Below are positions 1 through 9,748 of a stretch of DNA of 64,000 nt, piece after piece. Numbering within the stretch: the stretch's first letter is position 1; each line of letters opens with the position of its first letter. The translations under genes and the position numbers were made by a program. The stretch spans positions 8,710,221 through 8,774,220 of the forward strand of contig VXAI01000013.1 in the NCBI GenBank assembly GCA_013399305.1, in the 5' to 3' direction. Below the pieces are notes generated by a model. That model was not told the DNA's origin, made no database searches, and worked only from the letters and a program-made list of their open reading frames with translations. The DNA comes from Rostratula benghalensis (taxonomy: Eukaryota; Chordata; Aves; Charadriiformes; Rostratulidae).

Positions 1-620
1 CGGCGGGCAAAGCCTCTCCGCGGAGTGGCCAGCAGCACCGAGATATCCACCCGCGGGAGTTCTCCTCTCTGAGTCCTGTCGCCCTCACAGAGGGTGATCT
101 GAGGAATAAGCAGCTGCGGTTCCACAAAGCCTCCTTAAGATAAAACTTTGCGTGAGCCCTGGCATCCTCTCCTGAGCCTTTTATCACCGGGGCTACTCAT
201 TTGGGTAAAACCATCAGGTTTTGCCCCTGATTTTTCCTTCTGTTTTAACGACTTGATTTCCCAGCGCCGTGAACAAACATCGGCGTCTCTGTAGGAATCA
301 GCTGAGGCTTCCCAAATGCTGTACACAGTTAACCTGCTTCCAAATTTAGCCGTCCTTGCAATTGTAGCTGGCAGTGGGTGTGATTGGGTGGGTATACTTG
401 CAAGTCCTGAACGTCTTCGCCACATTCAGTGGTTAAAGACGCTCAACACAACAGGACTAAAGTGTAGAACACTGGTATGAATTTTAACCACACTGTAGTT
501 ACTATTTTCCCCCTCTTTATACTTTTTTTTTTGGGGGGGGGGAGGGGAAGGATGGAAAGAGAAGAGGGCGGAGAGGTGGGGGACGACGACAAGGGGGACC
601 CGACAGACTAGTTTAAGAAA
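1..620. promoter_or_regulatory. Edge of a CpG island, probable promoter-proximal DNA
   Basis: The first 60 bases contain about seven CpGs, including CCGCGG and CCCGCGGG. CpGs then continue at lower density to about 430 and recur in the GGGCGG and GACGACGAC stretch near 560-600. The rest of the window is strongly CpG-depleted. In vertebrates this contrast usually marks a CpG island at a gene start. I cannot tell the transcription direction: the gene could lie to the left on the minus strand, or its first exon could lie here with the window as intron 1. No TATA box, start codon or known protein could be fixed. A minus-strand open frame at 135-425 has no recognisable family and is probably a by-product of the higher GC. 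Confidence 0.5.
523..600 (+). repeat. T10-G10 junction followed by a G-rich purine tract
   Basis: Ten T (523-532) run directly into ten G (533-542), followed by GGGG, GGG, GGGGG and GGGGG runs within a mostly purine strand to about 597. Such a strand could form a G-quadruplex or triplex DNA. The abrupt homopolymer junction may also be partly a sequencing artefact. Confidence 0.6.
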
Positions 621-682
621 ACCCCAGTATTTTACAGGATAGGTAGTTTTTCTCTGGACCTAATATGCACTAAATGCCTTTC

Positions 683-883
683 TTTTCTTTTTTTTTTTTT
701 TTTTTTTTTTTTTGCCCCTCAGGGTGTAAGCAGCGTGTTCAGGCTCAGTATAAGAGTCCAGTTGCTGATTTCACTGGAAACAGAGGATTGGTCATTGGGG
801 TAATGCATTATTCACTGTTGGCTGGGTATATTTTACTTTACAAGACTTCTCCTGCTGTTGTTGCTAAGTTCTTCCAAATTTAA
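683..883 (+). other. Possible exon or small membrane-peptide frame (unproven)
   Basis: A pyrimidine-rich tract ends in CAG at 720-722. It is followed by an open frame of about 50 codons (KQRVQAQYKSPVADFTGN..., stop TAA near 881). The frame contains one hydrophobic stretch, VIGVMHYSLLAGYILLY, long enough to cross a membrane. It lies about 100-650 bases from the CpG-rich edge, where a second exon of the same gene could sit. I do not recognise the protein. It shows only a vague similarity in layout (TG.., Y, LLY, PAV.AK) to small mitochondrial ATP-synthase-associated peptides, which is not enough to name it. The ATG upstream of the T tract would encode poly-phenylalanine, so it is not a believable start. 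Chance is a serious alternative. Confidence 0.15.
688..713 (+). repeat. Poly(T) tract, 26 T
   Basis: An uninterrupted run of T directly precedes GCCCCTCAG. It can be read as a very long polypyrimidine tract of a splice acceptor, or as a plain homopolymer or the tail of a minus-strand insertion. Confidence 0.9.
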
Positions 884-2057
884 GTCAGATTTGGATTTGG
901 ATTTAGGTTCTCTGAGATACTTATTCACGTTCCATGATGAGAGGAGAATTATTTATTGTCATGTTCATGTTCTGAAATTCATGGAAACAGTGAAGACATG
1001 TGTGTATTTTTGAGAATAATTTAATACAGAATTTGAGCACAATTTTTTACATGAGATTTCAGTGGAAGTGCCTGTGTGTCTTAAGTCATTTACGGCAAAG
1101 CTGTAGTTCAAATTGTTGGAAGAAGGCAAAGTATTAGAAAAGCATTTTTCCACCTTACAGAGCACAAGGTTAGGATATGTGGAGAACATTGGTAAACTGT
1201 TGCAGCAAAGCTGTGTTGTATTTTCAGTTGTATTAGGCTGATGTTCCTGAAAGCAGCATTTGTTCCCGAACCATTACACACTCATGCAAAATTTTTGGTC
1301 TTTATTGTCCAAGTGCAATTTCAGTACTGTGATTCATATGCTCTCTCTCTCGGAGCTTTCTAAGCAGAATTTTCCATTGACATCACTGGAGAATCTGCCT
1401 AAAAGTGGTGTCCTATGGCCAATGGAAATCAGGCTGTGCAGGAAGAGAAATCTCTGCATACACTATACTATCTTCTTTAAAAAAAGGAACAACCAACAGA
1501 CAGTTTTGCTCCAACTAAGTGCTACTCAAACAGTGCCTTGCAAATAACATAACCAAAATATTTTGGCAATTTTCTTCAGAAAATAATCAATAGTAAGGGG
1601 TATTTTTTCCCTGTTAGTTTATTTTTTAATCAATAAAACACTTTTATTTTTGGTCAAATAATATTCTGGGAATTTCTCTGCCAGCTGTCAAACTGCTTGC
1701 TGGAATGGTTTCTGTTTCATTATTCAACTAGCTTGAAGGTTTTCACTGTTGTGGTATTTGGCAGGGCAAATATTTTCAATACCTGCAACTGACCATCTTA
1801 TTAACTGTGAAAAATTTCTCTTGAACAATAAACAGTGTTCTGCCAAAGAATCAGAGCAACTTATTCCAAAGTACATTACTCAATCAAAAATCTTGGGCAA
1901 CATTCATATGACCTTTGCCAGCTTTCAAAATGCAACATTAATGCATTTTTTGTTCCTCTAGAATTCTCCATCGAGTAATATGGGTTGGTCTTTAAAAGAT
2001 TACCCAAGAGTTTCAGCCAAACAGTTATTATACTTGGGATAATGATATTCAAAGGGA
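884..2057. other. AT-rich non-coding stretch, no gene seen
   Basis: Short open frames on both strands (for example 1260-1547 and 1749-1961) lack family resemblance and start context. A small perfect stem, AAAATGCA/TGCATTTT, sits at 1927-1949. Nothing else stands out. Confidence 0.6.
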
Positions 2058-2061
2058 CTCA

Positions 2062-2160
2062 CCTTGCAACCTTTACACACAGGAGTGGTTAACTCTTACT
2101 TACATAAGGACAACAAGGACTCCTTGTATGTATAAGGGTTGCAGGGTCAGGCCCAAAGGC
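2062..2160. repeat. Fossil palindromic repeat (MITE-like)
   Basis: The left arm at 2062-2088 (TTGCAACC...CAGGAGT) and the right arm at 2117-2145 (AGGACTCC...GGGTTGCA) are imperfect reverse complements around an AT-rich centre. The outer sequence GTTGCAGGGTCAGGCCC resembles an old, widely dispersed amniote repeat ending in 'TTGCAGGATCGGGCCC'. The family name is not certain. The match is from memory; the inverted-repeat structure is visible directly. Confidence 0.55.
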
Positions 2161-2634
2161 CCCCAATATGACAAAACATTTAAGAGTAGGAATTACTTTG
2201 GTCTTTCAGGCTGGAGTGCTGAGCAGGGGCCGTAACTGATGTGGTGGCTGATGTTCCTGGAGTTAAAGGGTTCTGTAGGAGTCACACTTTATGCTTTCAA
2301 TACAAAATTAGGAAAGTATTTTGAAAAAGGAGGATATGTGAGAAACAAGGAGTTAGAAATATATTAAAATATGAATACAGCATAGCAATGAGGACATTGC
2401 TTCCAGATCTTTCAGGTAGACTTCTCTAGGATCAAGGAAAGCTAATAAAGAGGCTAAGCTTCTTGTACAGCTCACATACACTGGGATTTCTTACAATGAA
2501 ATTTTTGCTATTGACACCAAAGTTTTTCTCCAAAATTATTTTGTTTGTCAAAACTTTCTCTAGGAAATCGTCTCAGCTTCAGAGGGATTTGGGCACTGAA
2601 AAAGAAAGAGCTTTTCATCACAACGCCCTGTTAT
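2161..2634. other. Non-coding stretch, nothing recognised
   Basis: Mixed AT-rich DNA with no open frame above 60 codons and no repeat that I can name. Confidence 0.6.
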
Positions 2635-2740
2635 AGGCAGAGCAGGACATGGTCTGATCCACAGGTAGAAGTTGAACTGTGATCTATCACATTTGAGATA
2701 GGTGCTCTAACTACCAATGACTAGCCTGTTCTGCACTCTC
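2635..2740 (-). mobile_element. Fossil tRNA-derived SINE, antisense
   Basis: Read on the minus strand, GGTAGTTAGAGCACC (2701-2715) resembles a tRNA A box and CAGTTCAACTTCT (2667-2679) a B box, spaced as in a tRNA-derived pol III promoter. The tail that follows on the minus strand passes through a CCTGCTCTGCC-like segment, as in old amniote tRNA SINEs. Too many substitutions are present for it to be active. The exact family is unresolved. Confidence 0.5.
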
Positions 2741-2742
2741 CT

Positions 2743-2766
2743 TTTTTTTTTATTTATTTATTTTTA
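2743..2766 (+). repeat. T-rich / (TTTA)n low-complexity tract
   Basis: A run of T passes into ATTTATTTATTTTT, next to the SINE fossil at 2635-2740. Confidence 0.7.
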
Positions 2767-3503
2767 ATGGGAAACCATTTAATGTTATTTGCATGGAGAC
2801 TGGAAAAAAAATGTAAAAAAATTTAAATTTTTCATGCTGAGGAATTCTTACTGTCCTGCCAGCCCTTCCTATGTGACTTGGAAATCTAAAGGAACTTCAT
2901 ACTTACACAAAAAATTATTAAAAGAGCAAGATTTAGCCCCTGTGAAACTGGCAAAATATTTTGCAACTGGTTTCCATTTGAAAGATTGAGTTGCTCAAAG
3001 TTTAATAAATTGGGACATAGCTTTTACCGTATTAAAAAAAATAATAATATGAAAAGACAGGAGTATTAATTTGTCCTATATTACAGAAACACAGTTTGCA
3101 CCATTAGGTCAGTGTTTCCATTCCAAATCTGTTATCCAGGGATGTATAACTTAGCCATAAACATTCGTTCAGAACTGCAATGAGGCATAGGAATGTATCA
3201 AACTTGTATGTAGCCGTGGATAATTTTTAAATGACAGAAAGGCTAGCTAAAAAAGGCAATTCGGTTTTGTACTCTTTCAATTAAAAAAGTAGCTCTCACT
3301 GTTTAGGCAGACAGCCTACAACGTTGAAGAGTGCACTTGTGGCACCTAAGTAGAAAACCAAATATGAAATAACATTTTCATCTCCTGCGGAGACTCAGAC
3401 TGACGTATATTTACTGTGTTAAAAAAGCAAATATTTATACAGTCATTTTTAGCATAGATCTTGGATAAAATTCAGTTGTGGTGAAAGTTATTGCATCCCC
3501 TGA

Positions 3504-3511
3504 TGACGTCA
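3504..3511. promoter_or_regulatory. Consensus CRE motif TGACGTCA
   Basis: A full palindromic cAMP-response element, TGACGTCA, is present. CREB/ATF proteins bind this motif in vertebrates. A single 8-mer in 64 kb, in CpG-depleted DNA, could be chance. Occupancy is unknown. Confidence 0.3.
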
Positions 3512-4234
3512 ATAGAGAGAGGATTCTGCTCACCATGCCTTTTATATCTGTGTTTAGGAGCTAGCTAAACACAATGTAACAGTGTTAGGGACATTATTAT
3601 AAACAACTAGGGTATAAGAAACTCTCAGGAGCTGAGAATATTTTGCTATTACTGGATGGAGAAAAGCCGGTGTGTGCCCTGCTAGCTCAAAGCATGTCTT
3701 TAATCATGCATCGGAACACGGAAAGAAATTTCTTCCTGGAACACTTAGCTGGAAACATGGTAAGCAGCACCGGTTATGGCCATTGTTTCCAAAATACAGG
3801 GCAGTGAGTGGGAGAGTGGCTCAGCCTCAGGAAGCCCGGTAGCATCCTCTTGGCGTTAGGAGCTCTCCCTTATTACGTTAAGGGCAGAGTTTCTGAGACT
3901 CTGGAGAGCTGCCCGGAGTGGTTCCTGCTGGGCATCCCTCCACTCTGGGGAAGGTGAAATGCGATCCCCAAGGATGACAACATTCCTCCAAGTGGATTAC
4001 AAAAGCTGCTTAGGCCATGAAATGGCTGGAAGCCCTGGAAGGGATGCAAACCAGAGAGTACTAAAAGTCTGGCTAAGCTTCACATCTAGGCTGTCAGGTA
4101 GGAGGGGACCCTCCGGAACTCATGCTTAGAAGAAGGAAGAGACAAGGAAGATACAAGGGATGACAGGCATTTTCTTCTCTTTGGTGCAATGACATGTTAG
4201 CCAGGGGGTGCTATCCTTCTTGAAGTCAATAGAG

Positions 4235-4254
4235 TTGCAGCCATATGGCTGCAA
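4235..4254. repeat. Perfect 20-bp palindrome
   Basis: TTGCAGCCATATGGCTGCAA is its own reverse complement with no spacer. Just before it lies TTGAAGTCAATAGAG, similar to the centre of old amniote palindromic repeats (TTGAAGTCAATGGG). It may therefore be what remains of such an element. Confidence 0.85.
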
Positions 4255-7200
4255 TACCAGGGTTTGAGGGTTTTTATTTCGTATTTACCAACCCCTAGAC
4301 ATTCAGAAGCATCAACACCATTTCTTTCTGTTTAGCTATTCATTACTTATCGAGCTGGACCAATGCTGGAAAACATTTTCATGCAGATTTTCCTTCTTCT
4401 CTGATACCGTCATTCAAAGTTCCACTCTGATGACATGCTAATAACCGAACAGGCCTTCCACCAAAGACATGCATTTGTGTGCATTTTGAGACATAATTCA
4501 TGGCACCGTATGACATTACCCTTACCACAAAGATGATTCACTGCTATGGGAAATAAATACCGGTGTTTAAAAAAAACCCTTTCCTGACTTGTTGAGAAGT
4601 TAACTCCAGGCCCTGAAATTCCTTCGCCTCACACTGCACAAAAGGAGTGGTTGTGTTAATGCTATGACTATGGGCCCAGGTGAGAGGAGAAAAAAGAAAG
4701 ACAGGTTGTTGGAAAAAGGGTCTGGCTAACGTATAACACCTGCATGCACGGGAGTCCTGCACCCATGAGCACAGAGATAGGTGACTGGGAGAGGAGCACG
4801 TACTGGGGCAGTGCAGACAGAAGCTGGGGAAAGACGATCCCTGTGCAGTAAGTTCCATGGCAAAGCAAGATACAGATACCGGTATTACTACTGATTTACT
4901 GCACTTTCAGTTCCTCTGCAGATTCTGGGTGATTTCAATGGCATTGTCACAAGGCCACAGATCCAAGGAGTTCACAGAAACAGTGGTGCAATGAGACCCA
5001 CTGTTTTGAGCCTAGCAAAAGTGCTTCTTACAGATATTATCTATTTTGCCGTTTCAACTTTTGTCTCTGCTTTTCCAGTGTCGAAATGAAAAATAAGTGA
5101 GAAAAAAGGAGAAGGAAACAACTGAAAAAGCGTAAAAGGAAAGGAGGGAGGGGAGAAGGTAACTGCCTGCATTTTTTATTTTGTCATTGTTGTTGAAAAC
5201 AACAGCATTTGGCACCACACAGAACCTTTCAGTCATTATGTTATTCACTGTATTTGGAGTCTGCTTCAGTAAAATGTTTCAGATCAAAATGTCAATGTTT
5301 ATGCTCAACTGGCCCCAGATCTATAGGTTTAGAAGTATTTTTCCATGGGTTCCTGATCTGCACACATTTTTCATTCTGCATGGCTGCCAGCCATGCCTCA
5401 TAAAGGTGAGAATGTGGCATAACTGTGCAGACTTCAAACCACAGTGCTTTGTGGTAAATTTTTCAGTTTTGCGTAAGGCCAAATGTATGGCCAAATTCTG
5501 TTACTTTAGTCGGTTCCATGGGCTGGCACAACCTAAGCAAGGGAAATCCACACAATTTGGACTTCAAATTAAAATATACATGTTTTCAAGCACAGTTCAT
5601 ATTCTCAAAACCTGTAATAATATGTTTCATCCACGCAGTTGACTTCAGCAGAAACTTTATTTCAAAGAGAAAAGAGTTTCAAGCTACTTTGAAGTCCAAT
5701 CAGAGAATACGGTATTATGTTGGGTAGCACAGTAGGTAGTGATTTCTGTATTTTAACACTTCATATAATCATATAGTATTTGATGAAGTAAACTACTGCT
5801 CCTTATACTGCAGAGTACTGCTGCAGCTGCTGTTGCAAACCAAGTGAGAAGTTATCAGAGCTACAGACTAAAAGCTTGAGTTACCCGTCGGTACTTATTG
5901 TTGACATGCAAACAGCAGCCATTTTTGTGAAGAGAAACAAAAGAAAAAGATGAGTTTTTCAGAGTACTCAGTGAGTTCTTAAAACTTAATGATACTAGTT
6001 TTGCAATGCTACCTTATTTTGCTGCCTTTTAAAATGATCATTTTGTTACTAACTCCTTCAACTTCATCCTTTGTGAGTTAACAGAATCAGTATCAGACAA
6101 AATGACATTTCTATGACACTACAATATCTCTTTTTATGTTTGCCTCTTCATTGCTTTTTTATTTTCTGGTTTCTGATAATTTCCCCCAATACTTTACTCA
6201 AATTTGGGAATGTAATATTTAAATAATTTCATATTTAATTAAATTATAAATGTCAGTTAGAACTGGGACCCAGTAATACCCAGTAAATATAATCTAAATA
6301 AAGCAATTATTGCTCACAGGTAATTTTTATATATTTCTTCTGAAATAGATGCTGGCATATTTATTCTGGCTTTCAGTGCAAATCCTTTGCATAATCACAA
6401 AACAAAAGAAAAAAATCTCTTTAAGATTAGTTTGTGCTATGAATGTTAAATTGTTGTTTTAGTTTGGTTCAAATTTGTCCCCTTTTGAACACCACTGTGG
6501 CAACTAGTTGCCACTGCTATTTATCCCAGTGAAGGTATCACGGGACTGATAAGTGCAAAACAGATGAGGAGGTTTGCTATTATATCTTCTTCTCACTTAC
6601 ATACTGCTCATGTTTACTTTCCTAATTAAACTCAATCCCATACCTTCTTGGTGAGAACTCTCCATTCACTCTGAACCCATCTTCTCTAACCACACCAATA
6701 GCCCTTGGCTCAGCTCCCTTCACTGCCCCCTGTGCTACCTGAAAATGAGTGCTATTCTCTTGTGTTGCTTCCCATGCTACACACCTCACTTCATAAACCC
6801 CAATGATCTTTCTTTCTGTTTCCTTTGCTGAGATGTGGAGTTTCCCGTCTTTCTTTTACAGTTCACAGGATCTTGAGCTTCTCCTTCACTGAAATCACTA
6901 CTCTGAAAGAACTTGTGAAAAACAGAGGATTACCAGCTTCTCTTTCTGCCTCCAGCCTCTCCTGGTCCGCCTCAGCTGTGGTCCCAGAAGCAATGTCGTA
7001 ATTGGATGTGGAGATTTATATGGAGGCTGAGCATTTTCTCCTGTTCTTTACCAAAAATTGCTTTTAGTCCAATGAAATGGCATCTCAGGGCCTTTCATTC
7101 TCACCAACTCCCATGAGTCCCAGGCCTCTTGTGGGGATAGGATCTCACTTTGAGACTAAAATGCACCTGCCTTTTCCTCTGAGAAGTGAAAGAACCTGAT

Positions 7201-9289
7201 TAACTTTACATTCGTTCTGCTCAGCTTTCATACTGCTGCTTTCATAACACGGCTGAAGAGAAGAGAGAGGAAGAGACCTGCTGGCAGAAGCTTCTGCATG
7301 TTTGTCTTCTCTCCACTTTTAGCTGGCCTTGAATGATAAAACGTGAACACCTTCTCCTGTCTCCTATCTCTCCCCTGGTCACTGCAGAACACCATGGATA
7401 CTCTCTATTGGGAAAAAGGGAGGCAATTTCCTCTAACTGCCTATGCTATGTCTATTTTGTAGAAAAAGAGGGCTTTACTGTGTAATATTGCATAACAGCC
7501 CCTTCAATAAAATATATAAATCTGCAAACTTCCTAATCCTTGCACAAGCATTTAGCCATGAGGCTTTTACTGCTACTAATAGGAGTCCTTCAACTAAATC
7601 TCTACACCTTTCTGTAATAATCTGTACAAGAAGTAATGTTCTGTAATACCATTCAATCTCTATTTTTATGTCATGCCACAGCCTAATATTCCTCAGTCCA
7701 TGGCAAATATGCCTTCAGAAAATAGCTTGAGATGGGACAGAATAAGATCCATGATCAAATGAGAATCACTCACTGAAACAGAATTCTTTCCAGCAAGGTG
7801 ATAAGCCAGACCATGAGGATATAAAAAGCACAGGGACGGTTTGTGCAAGGTGTAGTCTCTAGTTGGAAGATTTGGCTCTAAAAACCCATGAGGAAACAAA
7901 CTCATTCTATCCACTAAGTGGAAAAAGAAAAGTCAAGGTATTTGAAAGAAAATGGAAGTTACCTTAACTATACCCTTCATTTTCTTTGCAATCAAGACCA
8001 CCATCGGATGGCTGTAGACCAAGGCCAAAACTGCACAGAAAGGTGAAATGGTCAGCCAAAATCAGAGGTGGAGAAGTTTATAGGAAGGAAAAGGCACCGA
8101 TCTTCAATCTTCCTTCAGTCTCTCAGAATCTGTCTGCATGATAGAGGACATTAGAGTGAGTTTAAAACCCAGCCTAGAGAGCAGGTCTTTTAATTCCAGG
8201 ATCTCCACAACAAGAAGACATATGTTCTGAAGTAATTGATTGAGGATTTAATAAAACATCTTTTGCAATTGAACTTCTGTGAGGAAAATAGAGACAATCA
8301 GTTCAAGGCTGCTGACCTACACAGGGAATGGAAAAGGCTGTCATAGGGAGATACACAGGTTTGGTACACACTATGCTGAGGTGATCTATAAGAACAGTCA
8401 TCCACAGGCCTACCTAGCAGGTTTGCAGCATCTTATTAGCACTGGAAGGTGTGGAGTGGTTGCCTGTATTATGTGCTGAAGACACAGAGCTGGGAAGGCC
8501 TCCCTTCCCACTGTCCACTTACACTGGGGCTTACATATGACTGGGTAAAACACAGGTTAAAAAAAATATATTACAAGAAACTTATAAATAAATAAAATAA
8601 AAAAAAAACCACCTGGCTTTCATTGTACATTGAATGATCTATAACAGGCAACCCATTCTCAGGAGGTAGAAGAAGAGTCTCCACAGAGTACCAATTAATG
8701 GAACAGCAGACATGGGATTAGTGCAATAAAATTAAACATATTAAAGTACAGTAAGTGCTAACCAATAAAATTAAGGAAAAAGGATCTTGCAAACTGATTT
8801 GATATTCTTTTAAGTTTGTTTGAGAACACTAATAATTTCAATAGATACAAGTTTGAATAAGGTATTTTACTTTTCTCCACCCTGTCCTGAGACCTTCTAA
8901 AGCTATAAGCAAAGGCCTAGATATCAAAAAATAATAAACCCTAAAGAATGGTAAACATACATAGAGTAGGTATAAAACAGCAAACCATGTTGTTTATTTT
9001 TCAGATAAATAAAAAGTATGTTTGGAAATGGCTAAATAGGAAGTCATACACATGAGAACAATGCAGATCATACTTAGAGAAAAAGTTACTATGAAGATTG
9101 GTCTTATATTGAATCCACAACCTGGAGCTCTCAGGTTGCTATATTTTCTTTTATGGGGTTAATAAAATCCTCATTTCCATATGTTGCAATGTAAGAAGCA
9201 GAAGAAAAGAAGATGTGGGCTTTGGGTTTTTTTGATATATCACAACTATTTAAATATTTGTCCAGTTCAACTTTCTAAAATTAAGGACA

Positions 9290-9748
9290 TCCATTCAAAA
9301 GTTATAGAGGCTTTAGGGAAAAGCCTGGAAAACGATATTGAAAAATGTGCAAGTTTCAAAAGACTTGGTCTACTTAATTTATCAAGAGATAACTTAATCA
9401 CAGTCCTTAAACACCTACACGGGAAACAGAAATTTCATAATAAGACAGCTCTTCAATTGAGCTAACAGAAGTGTAATAAGATCCAATAGCTGGAACCTGA
9501 AGGTTGATAAAAATTAGGCTAAAAAATAGGTGCACTTTTTGACAGTGAGGGTAATGAGCCACTACAACAATGAACCAAAGACTTCTGTGGATTCTTTGAG
9601 GAACATTTCAATAATGTTGCATTTTTTTAAGGATTTACTGTATTTCAGCTGGGTTTTATTTCAGAAAAGTCCATCAGCCTTTCTTAAACAGTAGGTCAGT
9701 CTGTGTGATCAAACTGTTTCCCACGAGCTCTACACTCCATCGAACTCT
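9290..9748 (+). mobile_element. Ancient CR1 LINE fragment, ORF2 C-terminus and 3' UTR
   Basis: The translated segment around 9355-9425 reads FKRLGLLNLSRDNLITVLKHLHG. This matches the C-terminal part of CR1 ORF2, just after the reverse transcriptase (typical form LGLFSLEKRRLRGDLI.V..YLKG), with a deletion of about six residues. The DNA then follows the CR1 order: ATAAGATCCAATAGCTGGAA near 9476, ACAGTGAGGGTAATGAGCCACT near 9542, TGTGGATTC near 9587, TTATTTCAGAAAAGTCC near 9657, AGGTCAGTCTGTGTGATC near 9692, and a degraded end CTACACTCCATCGAACTC near 9730. Stops and indels make it dead. This is the older, turtle-like CR1 type and not the young avian CR1 tails elsewhere in the window. Confidence 0.85.

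Larger units (their letters stand above)
2790..9289. other. Long non-coding stretch, no gene seen
   Basis: About 6.5 kb without a supportable gene. It holds a CRE-type site (3504-3511), a GC-richer patch at about 3660-4140 with AGCTCTCC/GGAGAGCT inverted copies, a 20-bp palindrome (4235-4254) and an A-rich (TAAA)n tract near 8583-8608. The longest frame (5181-5642, 153 codons) begins at TTG and matches nothing known. Confidence 0.6.

Noticed and set aside
5181..5642. 153-codon plus-strand open frame
   Set aside because: It begins at TTG, has no domain, and lies in AT-rich DNA with overlapping frames; treated as chance.
9181..9465. 94-codon frame read as a small gene
   Set aside because: Its C-terminal half is the CR1 ORF2 end, so it is repeat-derived.
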